Part shown: piece by piece, positions 1 through 6,382 of the stretch | How positions within the stretch are numbered: position 1 is the stretch's first letter | How the letters are laid out: every line of letters begins with the position of its first letter | Assembly (NCBI GenBank): GCA_031425095.1 | Contig: JANPIS010000102.1 | Span: 1 to 8,297, forward strand | Length of the DNA: 8,297 bases | Direction: 5' to 3' | Source of the DNA: JANNXQ01 sp031425095 | GTDB taxonomy: Bacteria; Verrucomicrobiota; Verrucomicrobiia; Chthoniobacterales; Chthoniobacteraceae | Program-made: the position numbers and the translations under genes | The notes under the pieces: model-generated | The model's database searches: none | What the model was told of the DNA's origin: nothing | The model's input: the letters and a program-made list of their open reading frames with translations, nothing else

Positions 1-1
1 C

Positions 2-889
2 ACCGCCCTCCTCTTCGCGTCAGTCGTCTCGGCATTCGCTGCCGAGCCGGCGCGTATTCTGATCGTCGTCGGCCCCACCAATCATCCGCCCGGCACGCAC
101 GAGGTCGCGGCTGGTGGGCGGTTGATGAAACATTGCCTCGAAAACATGACCAACTTACCCGGCGTGAAGGCGGACGTGGTTTATGAATGGCCGGACAAAG
201 CCTTGCGTGATGCCGCATCCACCGTGGTCTTCAGCGGCGACACCTTTCCTGCCAACCGCCTGCCCAATGCCGCGCAGAACCTCGCCGATCTCGACGCCAT
301 GATGCAGCGCGGCTGCGGCATCGTGTGTGTGCACTACGCGACCGGTTTGCTCGGTGAAGATGTGCAGCCCGATGGCGATCATCCGCTGCTGCGCTGGATG
401 GGCGGCTACTTCGCCAATCGCTCCTGCAAGCATCACGAATCCCTCGCGAAGATTTTCCCCGAGGCCACCATCACGCCCGCTGCGCCGCAGCACCCGGTGT
501 GGCGCGGCTGCCGGGAGTTCACGCTGAACGACGAGCCCTACACGCATAACTATTTCGGTCCCGACGGAAACAAACCCGCCGCAAACGTCACCGTGCTCGC
601 GACCTCCATGCTCCCGCCCGACGTGCCGAAAGCGGAGGCGGTCTCGTGGTGTGTGGAGCGCGCCGACTCCGGCCGCGGCTTTGCCGTGGTGATGCCGCAC
701 TTTTACAAGAACTGGGTGATCGAAGATCTCCGCCGCTACGTCCTCAACGGCATCGTCTGGACCGCGAAACTCGAAGTGCCCGCGGAAGGCGTGAAGACTG
801 CAACGCCGGACCTGAGCACATTCGCTCCTCAATCCATTGAGCCGCAAGCGTGGCCGAAGAAGGCGAAAGCGCCGCCAGCCGCGAAGTAA
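2..889 (+). CDS. Secreted ThuA-like domain protein, 5' partial
   Basis: The reading frame is open from the first bases of the window to a TAA at 887-889 (295 in-window codons), so the true start lies upstream. The first codons read as the end of a signal peptide (TALLFASVVSAFAAEP), implying export. The mature part begins with RILIVVGPTNHPPGTHE, a strand and turn typical of ThuA-like proteins of the class I glutamine amidotransferase fold. Further family features are the CGIVCVHYA segment (about 310-340), HPLLRWMGGYF (about 382-414), the NDEPYTHNYF segment (about 528-558), and a closing region GRGFAVVMPHFYKNW followed by NGIVWTAKLEVP. The tail after about 780 is low in complexity (Pro, Ala, Lys). 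ThuA is named for trehalose utilisation, but most secreted relatives in Planctomycetes and Verrucomicrobia have no proven reaction. A sugar-related role is inference. An internal TTG (122) or ATG (125) start is unlikely because homology and the signal peptide extend upstream. It probably ends a separate upstream unit. Confidence 0.85.
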   Translation, partial: TALLFASVVSAFAAEPARILIVVGPTNHPPGTHEVAAGGRLMKHCLENMTNLPGVKADVVYEWPDKALRDAASTVVFSGDTFPANRLPNAAQNLADLDAMMQRGCGIVCVHYATGLLGEDVQPDGDHPLLRWMGGYFANRSCKHHESLAKIFPEATITPAAPQHPVWRGCREFTLNDEPYTHNYFGPDGNKPAANVTVLATSMLPPDVPKAEAVSWCVERADSGRGFAVVMPHFYKNWVIEDLRRYVLNGIVWTAKLEVPAEGVKTATPDLSTFAPQSIEPQAWPKKAKAPPAAK

Positions 890-996
890 TCACGGGGCAA
901 GACGAGCCCGACGCGATCCGGCCGGGCGTGCCGAATCTCCGAAGGGCGCAAGGCCATCGTGTAAGGTTTTGGCGGTGGCGGGAGTATAAAGAGTAA
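890..996 (+). promoter_or_regulatory. Intergenic region upstream of the sigma gene, possible -10 element
   Basis: This 107-bp gap separates the ThuA-like gene from the sigma factor and is the only plausible promoter region for the downstream operon inside the window. An AT-rich island near its end contains TATAAA at 985-990. If this is a -10 box, transcription would start about 7 nt further on, at or near the ATG at 997, giving a leaderless mRNA. No convincing -35 hexamer stands 16-18 bp upstream (the sequence there is around TAAGGT, 962-967), so a housekeeping promoter is only weakly supported. A GGAG at 981-984 lies 12 nt from the ATG, too far for a normal ribosome binding site. No strong terminator hairpin for the upstream gene was found; GGGC/GCCC around 895-911 gives only a 4-bp stem. 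Confidence 0.3.
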
Positions 997-1530
997 ATGC
1001 CCCCGAGTGACGACACTGCCTACACTTCGTTCGTGACGCTTTTCACGCGCCACGAGGCGCGGCTGCGCAGTTTCGTGCGGTCGATGCTGCCGGGCTGGTC
1101 GGATGTGGATGAGGTGATGCAGCAGGTCGGCTTGGTGATCTGGCGGAAGTTCGGGCAGTTCGATCCCGCCACGGAATTTCTCCCCTGGGCCTGCGTCATC
1201 GCGCGCTTTGAGGCGCTGCATTACCGCCGCAGCATGGCGCGGGACCGGTTGGTCTTTGGCGAGGCACTCATTCAGCAGCTCGCGGAGGAAGGCGCGGCGG
1301 AACTGGACGTTCGCGTGGCGCAATCGCGGGCGCTGGAAGGTTGCCTTGAAAAGCTGCGGCCCGCCAACCGCGAGTTGCTGCTGCAAAGTTGCACACCAGG
1401 CGTGAAGACGAAGGATCTGGCCGAGCAGTTGGGCAAGCAACCCGGCGCGCTTTACACGCTGCTCAATCGTCTGCGCGGCGAGTTGCTCACGTGCGTCGAG
1501 GACACTTTGCGCCGGGAGGAGTGCGCGTGA
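997..1530 (+). CDS. ECF-type RNA polymerase sigma-70 factor
   Basis: This encodes a 177-residue protein with the two-domain plan of ECF sigma factors. Region 2 spans about residues 13-82: DVDEVMQQVGLVIWRKFGQFD binds core polymerase, then FLPWACVIARFEALHYRR covers the -10 recognition part. Region 4 spans about 112-165, with LRPANRELL followed by the helix-turn-helix KTKDLAEQLGKQPGALYTLL and a basic helix that would contact the -35 element. Length and sequence style match the sigma-70 subfamily typical of Rhodopirellula and Verrucomicrobium. The start is fixed because an in-frame TAA (994-996) sits directly before the ATG. The stop TGA overlaps the GTG start of the FecR-like gene in a GTGA arrangement, which points to translational coupling and to that protein being its anti-sigma partner. 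The regulon is inferred to include the glycoside hydrolase and sulfatases downstream. Confidence 0.92.
   Translation: MPPSDDTAYTSFVTLFTRHEARLRSFVRSMLPGWSDVDEVMQQVGLVIWRKFGQFDPATEFLPWACVIARFEALHYRRSMARDRLVFGEALIQQLAEEGAAELDVRVAQSRALEGCLEKLRPANRELLLQSCTPGVKTKDLAEQLGKQPGALYTLLNRLRGELLTCVEDTLRREECA
1515..1521 (+). promoter_or_regulatory. Strong ribosome binding site for the FecR-like gene
   Basis: GGAGGAG lies inside the 3' end of the sigma gene, about 6 nt before the GTG at 1527. It is the only strong Shine-Dalgarno match at any start in the window. It selects GTG 1527 over the in-frame GTG at 1521, which overlaps the site itself, and over far upstream starts such as the ATG at 1389 inside the sigma gene. 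Confidence 0.75.
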
Positions 1531-3074
1531 AAGACGACGCCCAACTCGCGCAGTGGCTGGCCGACTACTGCAATGGCGTGATCCGCGCCGAGGACTTTGC
1601 GACGCTGGAGCAGCATCTCCGTTCTTCCGCCGAAGCGCGCGCCCATTTCCGCAGCTACCTCCACCTCGATGCGGAACTGCGCCAGCGCGCCGAGCGCGAT
1701 CCGGCGCTGGAGCAGGCCTGGGCGCCGGCCTCCGTCGTGCCGGGCGCGGCTCCGCAGATCATTCGTCCGATGTGGAGCCAGCCAACGCCGTGGCTCGCGC
1801 TGGCCGCCACCATGGTCCTCCTGGCGGTGTCGGCGTGGGTGTTTCTGCCGCGCACGATTCCGATGGGGGAAGTGGTCGCGACCGTGTCGGAAAGCAGTGG
1901 CGCCGAACTGCTGGCCGGCGGGAGGAAGATGACCGTTCAGGGGCGAGCGACGCTGCCCGCCGGGGGCTATGAACTTCGCGCCGGGGTGGTCGAGTTCACC
2001 TATGCCAGCGGGGCCGTGGTCATCATCGAATCGCCGGCGCAGTTTGAATTGCGGGGCCCATCGTCGGTTGGCCTGCGCACGGGCAAGCTCAGCGCGCGTG
2101 TGCCCGAGGCGGCGGTTGGATTCACCGTCGAGACACCGTCGGCCAGCGTGGTGGATCTCGGGACCGAGTTTGGCGTCAATGCCGGCGCCAAGAGCAGCGA
2201 GGTGCATGTCTTCAGAGGCGAGGTGCTCGTGAAGACCGGGAGCACCGCCGAACCCCAGCGACTGATCGAGCGTCAGGCTTCGCGGATCGATGCCGCGACC
2301 CGCACGCCCGCGGGCATCGACTTTGCGCCGGAGGATTTCGTCCGCACCTTGGAGGAAACGGCGACCCGCTACGCCCGCCAGATGCGCGACTTCCAGCCGG
2401 TCGCCTACTACCGCATGCGAATGATGCCCGACGGCACGACGCTCAAAGACGTGACTTCTGGTCAGCACGACGGCCGAGTCATCCGGGGCCGCGTAGGTAG
2501 TCCGTGGGCGGCAGGAAAGGTCGGTTCGGCCCTGCGTCTCCATGGCGTCGAGGCCGGCACTTATGCGGTCGTGACGGACTTGCCGAAGGCGACCGGTGGC
2601 GCGATCTCCGTGTGCGCCTGGGTGCTTGCCGAGAGCCGGCCGCGCTCGGCCAGCATCGCGAAGAATTGGGCGGAGGATGGCGGCGTCAATCACGGCGGAC
2701 AGTTTCATTTCGGACTCTGGCAGGATGAAGGGAGTCTCGAAGTGCGTGTGCATGACGCGCAGGGCAACGAGATCGGCGTGCGTGAAAACCGGCCTCTGCC
2801 GTTGGGCGAATGGCAACTCGTTGTCTTCACTCTCGATGGCACCACTCTGCGCCTCTACCACAATGGCACCGAAGTCGCCGCGACGCCCTGCGCGGGGCTG
2901 AGCACCGTCGCACCTTCCGCCCTCGGGATCGGCGTGAAACTCGACGCGACCGGCCGAGAACCGGAACGCAGCGCGCCAGGCTTCTGGTCCGGCCGCATCG
3001 ACGAACTCGCCATCTTCCACCGCGCCCTCACCGCCGACGAAATCGCGACGCTTCATCAAATCTCCCTCCGCTAA
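1527..3074 (+). CDS. Transmembrane FecR-like anti-sigma protein fused to a LamG domain
   Basis: Predicted 515 residues from GTG 1527. Residues 1-60 form a helical cytoplasmic segment (QLAQWLADYCNGVI, then AEDFATLEQHLRSS and HFRSYLHLDAELR) like the N-terminal anti-sigma region of FecR-like proteins. A single membrane helix follows at about 89-107 (WLALAATMVLLAVSAWVFL), placing the remainder in the periplasm. Residues about 115-250 are a FecR domain, marked by FTVETPSASVVDLGTEFGV (199-217) and the VHVFRGEVLV strand. Residues about 290-505 resemble a concanavalin/LamG beta-sandwich (PVAYYRM, then LGEWQLVVFTLDGTTLRLYHNG, ending FWSGRIDELAIFHRALT), a fold often used for glycan binding. Canonical FecR receives its signal from a TonB-dependent transducer, and none is present here. 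The gene overlaps the sigma gene by 4 nt, so it is almost certainly that sigma factor's regulator. Direct sensing of a polysaccharide by the LamG domain is inference. Confidence 0.88.
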   Translation: MKDDAQLAQWLADYCNGVIRAEDFATLEQHLRSSAEARAHFRSYLHLDAELRQRAERDPALEQAWAPASVVPGAAPQIIRPMWSQPTPWLALAATMVLLAVSAWVFLPRTIPMGEVVATVSESSGAELLAGGRKMTVQGRATLPAGGYELRAGVVEFTYASGAVVIIESPAQFELRGPSSVGLRTGKLSARVPEAAVGFTVETPSASVVDLGTEFGVNAGAKSSEVHVFRGEVLVKTGSTAEPQRLIERQASRIDAATRTPAGIDFAPEDFVRTLEETATRYARQMRDFQPVAYYRMRMMPDGTTLKDVTSGQHDGRVIRGRVGSPWAAGKVGSALRLHGVEAGTYAVVTDLPKATGGAISVCAWVLAESRPRSASIAKNWAEDGGVNHGGQFHFGLWQDEGSLEVRVHDAQGNEIGVRENRPLPLGEWQLVVFTLDGTTLRLYHNGTEVAATPCAGLSTVAPSALGIGVKLDATGREPERSAPGFWSGRIDELAIFHRALTADEIATLHQISLR

Positions 3075-3080
3075 CTCCAC

Positions 3081-3102
3081 GTTCCGACGACATGGTTCCG
3101 AC
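3081..3102 (+). repeat. Pair of 8-bp direct repeats between the FecR-like and hydrolase genes
   Basis: GTTCCGAC occurs at 3081-3088 and again at 3095-3102, start to start 14 bp, within the 34-bp gap before the hydrolase ATG. No ribosome binding site is visible in this gap. The repeat may be chance or a remnant of a small duplication. A role as a protein or RNA binding site is speculative. Confidence 0.35.
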
Positions 3103-3108
3103 ACAAGC

Positions 3109-4392
3109 ATGAAAGCCATTCTTTCAACCGTTACCTTCCTCCTACTGGCAACAGGCCTTAGTTGGACTGCCGACCTATCAAATCCGCTCGCGCCTTACAG
3201 CGGTGTCATCGTCCGTGGCGTGGATACGAGCACGCTGACCGGCAAGGTGATGGCGGGTTATCAAGGCTGGTTCAATTGCGAGCGCGATGGCGCGGGCCTT
3301 GGCTGGACGCATTGGGCGGCCAGGAAGCAGAAGCCTTTCGGTCCGGGTAACGTCAACGTGGACCTCTGGCCCGACATGTCGGAACTCACGCCGGAGGAGC
3401 GATTCCCCACCGGCTTCAAGCTCGCCAATGGTCGCCCCGCCGAGGTGTTCAGTTCCTTCCGGCGCGCGACGGTGCTGCGGCATTTTCGCTGGATGCGCGA
3501 ATACGGCATCGAGGGCGTATTCGTGCAACGCTTTGCCAACGGCTTGAAGAGCGGGGCAGGACGGCATCACAAGGACGTCGTGCTCGCGAATTGCCGTGAA
3601 GGCGCGAATCGCGAAGGCCGCGCGTATGCGCTGATGTATGACCTCAGCGGCCTGCCCGCCGGCGGTGTGGCCGCGGTGATGGAGGACTGGCGCATGCTTC
3701 GCGGGCAAATGAAGCTCGGCGACGATCCTGCGTATCTGCGGCACCGGGGCAAACCGCTCGTGGCCGTCTGGGGTGTGGGTTTTGCCGACGATCGCAAATA
3801 CTCGCTCGCCGAATGCCGCGCATTGATCGAGTTCCTCAAAGCCGATGGCTGCTCCGTGATGCTCGGCGTCCCCACCGGTTGGCGCGACCTCCATCGCGAT
3901 GCCGCGCCCGATCCCGCGCTGCACGAGGTGCTCCAACTGGCCGACGTGCTCAGCCCATGGACGCCAGGCCGCTATCGCAATCCGCAGGAAGCCGCGCGCC
4001 ACAGCGAGAAGGTCGCGAAACCTGACCTTGCCTGGTGTCGTGAGCATTTGCTCGACTATCTGCCCGTCGTCTTTCCGGGATTCAGTTGGCACAACATGAA
4101 TCCTGACTCACCGCTCGGACACATTCCGCGATTGAAAGGCGAGTTCCTTTGGTCGCAGTTCGTCGCCGCCAAAACTGCGGGCGCGCAGATGATCTACGTG
4201 GCCATGTTTGACGAGGTGGATGAAGGCACGGCCATTTTCAAATGCACGAATGAGCTGCCCGTCGGCCCCACGCGATTCCTCGACTACGAAGGTTTGCCCG
4301 GCGATCACTACCTCTGGCTGACTGGCCAGGGGGCCCGCCTATTGCGCGGCCAATTACCTCTGCAAAACACGCTGCCGCAGCGCACCCCCTGA
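3109..4392 (+). CDS. Secreted GH99/GH71-like glycoside hydrolase family protein
   Basis: A 427-residue protein with an N-terminal signal peptide (MKAILSTVTFLLLATGLSW, cleavage near residue 21). Family marks are GKVMAGYQGWF (45-55), the VDLWPDMSEL segment (84-93), HFRWMREYGIEGVFVQRF (125-142), the PLVAVWGVGF strand (216-225) and the C-terminal DHYLWLTGQGARLLRGQLPL. These match the GH99/GH71-like group of TIM-barrel proteins. IYVAMFDEVDEGTAIFK (362-378) aligns with the catalytic loop of GH99 endo-alpha-mannosidases/mannanases, whose two glutamates are spaced E-x-x-E; here they are E369 and E372, so the active site seems intact. GH99 enzymes cut alpha-mannosyl linkages internally, but this subgroup is largely uncharacterised and its substrate is unknown. 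It lies 34 bp after the regulator and 20 bp before a sulfatase, consistent with one operon. No Shine-Dalgarno is visible; the start is set by the signal peptide. Length is normal for the group. Confidence 0.82.
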   Translation: MKAILSTVTFLLLATGLSWTADLSNPLAPYSGVIVRGVDTSTLTGKVMAGYQGWFNCERDGAGLGWTHWAARKQKPFGPGNVNVDLWPDMSELTPEERFPTGFKLANGRPAEVFSSFRRATVLRHFRWMREYGIEGVFVQRFANGLKSGAGRHHKDVVLANCREGANREGRAYALMYDLSGLPAGGVAAVMEDWRMLRGQMKLGDDPAYLRHRGKPLVAVWGVGFADDRKYSLAECRALIEFLKADGCSVMLGVPTGWRDLHRDAAPDPALHEVLQLADVLSPWTPGRYRNPQEAARHSEKVAKPDLAWCREHLLDYLPVVFPGFSWHNMNPDSPLGHIPRLKGEFLWSQFVAAKTAGAQMIYVAMFDEVDEGTAIFKCTNELPVGPTRFLDYEGLPGDHYLWLTGQGARLLRGQLPLQNTLPQRTP

Positions 4393-4412
4393 ACGACTCA
4401 TCACCCACTCCT

Positions 4413-6371
4413 ATGAAATCCCTCTCTCGCCTGCTTCTCGCCAGCGCTCTCGTGGCTTCGCTGGGTGCGCTCCACGCCGCCGCACCTTCCTCAAAACCGA
4501 ATGTCGTCTATATCATGGCCGACGACATCGGCTGGGGTGACATTAGCGCGCACGGTGGCGGCGTGCCCACGCCGAACATCGACCGGCTTTTTTCCAAGGG
4601 TGTGGAGCTGACGCAGTTCATGGGCTGGTGTGTGTGCTCACCCACCCGTGCGATGCTGCTCACGGGACGTCATCCGATCCGTGTGGGCACTGGGCCAGAG
4701 ACCGGCGGCGAGCTCGAACCTGCCGAGACGACCATTGCGGAAGGCTTCAAGGCGAATGGCTACCGCACCGGCGTCTTCGGCAAATGGCACAACGGAAATG
4801 ATCCCGAGACGCCGGAGTTCAACGCCCACTTTGCCGAGGCCTTCAAACACATGCCGAACAAAAAGCCTGACTTCGGCCATGGAGTGAACGCGCACGGCTT
4901 TGATGAGGCGTGGGTCTATTACGGCGGTGGACCGGACCACTTCACCCGCCGCACGGTCAAAGGCGGAGGGCCAGTGTCTTGGTGGCATAACCGCGAGTTT
5001 CGCCCGCAAGAGGAAGGCTACACGGATGATCTGCTCACCCAGCATGCCGTGGAGTTTATTCGAGCCAGCAAGGGGCGACCGTTCTTCTGCTACATCCCCT
5101 TTCAAATCGCGCACTCACCCATGCAGGCTAAGGCAAGTGATTTGGCGAGAATAGATCCGCAAATGGCCGCCAAGCTCCCCACCGCCAGCGGCAAGACGAC
5201 CGACGAGAACAAACACATCCACGCCGCGATGCTTCATGCGCTCGATAACAACGTCGCCACCATCGAGGCCGAGCTGGCGAAGCTGGGTCTGCTGGAGAAC
5301 ACCATCTTCGTTTTCACCAGCGACAACGGCGCGATGGAAGCCGGCTGCAGCCTGCCTTTGCGCGGCCACAAGCACACCGTCTATGACGGCGGCGTGCGTC
5401 TGCCCACCGTCATGCATTGGCCGAAAGGAGGACTCGTCGGCGGCAAGAAATGGACTGGCCTCTGTGGTGCGCTCGACATGTTTCCGACGCTGATGGCGAT
5501 GACGGAATCGAAGATGCCTGAGACGCGTCCGCTGGATGGCAAAAACATCTGGCCGGCCCTCCGCGACAACAACGCCAGTCCGGTGGAAAGCTACTACTGG
5601 ATCTGGCACGACGAAGACGCCCTCCGCACCGCGCAGTGGAAGCTGCACCGCTTCTTTCACCGCCACGAACTCTACGACATCAGCAAGGATGAGACCGAAG
5701 CGAACAACGTCGCCGATGCGAATCCGGAAGTGGTGAAATCGCTCGCTGCGAAGATGAATGCGTGGGCCGAATCACTCGGGGCCGCGCTCAGCCACCAGCC
5801 TGCTCCAGCGAAGTATCACCAGCCTGCTGCTCCTGAAGGCGAAGTGCTCGCGGTCACGGTGACCATCACGGATCAGGCCAAACCAAAAGATCGCCTCGCC
5901 ATCTCGCTCGCGAATTGGAGTGGCACGCAATACGCCACCGACTGGCTCGAATACGACATCGCCTTTTCGCCGAACACCGCGAAGAAGCAGCCGTATTTCT
6001 CCACCCTTGAAGGCAACAACTCGAAACCCTTCGGCCCGCTCTTCAAGCCCGGCACCGGCGTGGACCAGTATGGCCGCGATCAAGTCAGCGGCCCTGGCAT
6101 CGCCAATGGCAAGGGCGCCTGGGAGCACCGCATCATCGGCCTCGCCAGCACCGCTCCGGGGCCACTCGGCAAACACGGCGTCGTCTTCACCGGCGGCACA
6201 GCGGGCACTTACACCATCTACCTCGACAACCTCCGCCTCCGCCACGCCGACGGCCGCACCACGCCGATCTGGGTGAACGACAAAGACACCCGCTTCAAAA
6301 AGCCGGCCGATAACGAAACGTTCACCAACGTCACGGTGCGGGCAATGCCAGCCTCCGAAGTTCACCCCTAG
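4413..6371 (+). CDS. Secreted S1-type sulfatase with C-terminal beta-rich extension
   Basis: A 652-residue protein starting with a signal peptide (MKSLSRLLLASALVASLGAL, cleavage near residue 24). The sulfatase core spans about 28-455. The signature CSPTRAMLLTGR starts at C75, the residue converted to formylglycine, and R79 follows. Calcium ligands are D37 and D38 (YIMADDIGWGD) and D304 and N305 (FTSDNG). Other active-site residues are K124 and H126 (FGKWHNG), H234 (AHSPMQ) and K320 (GHKHTVYDGGVRLP). All expected catalytic positions of arylsulfatase A-like enzymes are present, so hydrolysis of a sulfate ester is well supported; the sulfated substrate is not known. After a linker at 461-474, residues about 478-622 form an unassigned, probably beta-sandwich region ending YTIYLDNLRLRHADGRTTPIW, which recalls carbohydrate-binding modules. 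That makes it longer than usual single-domain sulfatases. The gene lies 20 bp after the hydrolase and 11 bp before the next sulfatase. There is no clear ribosome binding site. Confidence 0.93.
   Translation: MKSLSRLLLASALVASLGALHAAAPSSKPNVVYIMADDIGWGDISAHGGGVPTPNIDRLFSKGVELTQFMGWCVCSPTRAMLLTGRHPIRVGTGPETGGELEPAETTIAEGFKANGYRTGVFGKWHNGNDPETPEFNAHFAEAFKHMPNKKPDFGHGVNAHGFDEAWVYYGGGPDHFTRRTVKGGGPVSWWHNREFRPQEEGYTDDLLTQHAVEFIRASKGRPFFCYIPFQIAHSPMQAKASDLARIDPQMAAKLPTASGKTTDENKHIHAAMLHALDNNVATIEAELAKLGLLENTIFVFTSDNGAMEAGCSLPLRGHKHTVYDGGVRLPTVMHWPKGGLVGGKKWTGLCGALDMFPTLMAMTESKMPETRPLDGKNIWPALRDNNASPVESYYWIWHDEDALRTAQWKLHRFFHRHELYDISKDETEANNVADANPEVVKSLAAKMNAWAESLGAALSHQPAPAKYHQPAAPEGEVLAVTVTITDQAKPKDRLAISLANWSGTQYATDWLEYDIAFSPNTAKKQPYFSTLEGNNSKPFGPLFKPGTGVDQYGRDQVSGPGIANGKGAWEHRIIGLASTAPGPLGKHGVVFTGGTAGTYTIYLDNLRLRHADGRTTPIWVNDKDTRFKKPADNETFTNVTVRAMPASEVHP
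5793..5828 (+). repeat. Short direct repeat in the interdomain linker of the first sulfatase
   Basis: CACCAGCCTGCT occurs at 5793-5804 and 5817-5828, start to start 24 bp (8 codons), encoding HQPAPAKY and then HQPAAPEG. It marks the Pro/Ala-rich linker between the sulfatase core and the C-terminal extension and looks like a small in-frame duplication. Confidence 0.55.
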
Positions 6372-6382
6372 TCACCGAACTT

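Noticed and set aside
122..127. TTG/ATG start for the ThuA-like gene inside the window
   Set aside because: The same frame is open to the left edge and encodes the end of a signal peptide and the first conserved strand, so the gene is 5' truncated by the window.
155..847. Minus-strand frame opposite the ThuA-like gene
   Set aside because: The ThuA-like frame carries family motifs. The opposite strand has a His/Arg-rich composition typical of antisense frames.
893..952. Terminator or operator palindrome between the ThuA-like and sigma genes
   Set aside because: Only 4-bp GGGC/GCCC and GGCC pairings were found, expected by chance at this GC content.
1389..1526. Upstream ATG extension of the FecR-like gene into the sigma gene
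   Set aside because: It would overlap the sigma gene by more than 140 nt and add a low-complexity Arg-rich leader. GTG 1527 has a strong ribosome binding site and the usual GTGA coupling.
1452..3119. Long minus-strand open frame opposite the FecR/LamG gene
   Set aside because: The + strand gene has clear domains and a strong ribosome binding site. The minus translation is rich in Arg, His and Gly with no recognisable motif, as expected for an antisense shadow in GC-rich DNA.
3178..4092. Minus-strand frame opposite the hydrolase gene
   Set aside because: There are no motifs, and it lies entirely within a well-supported + strand gene.
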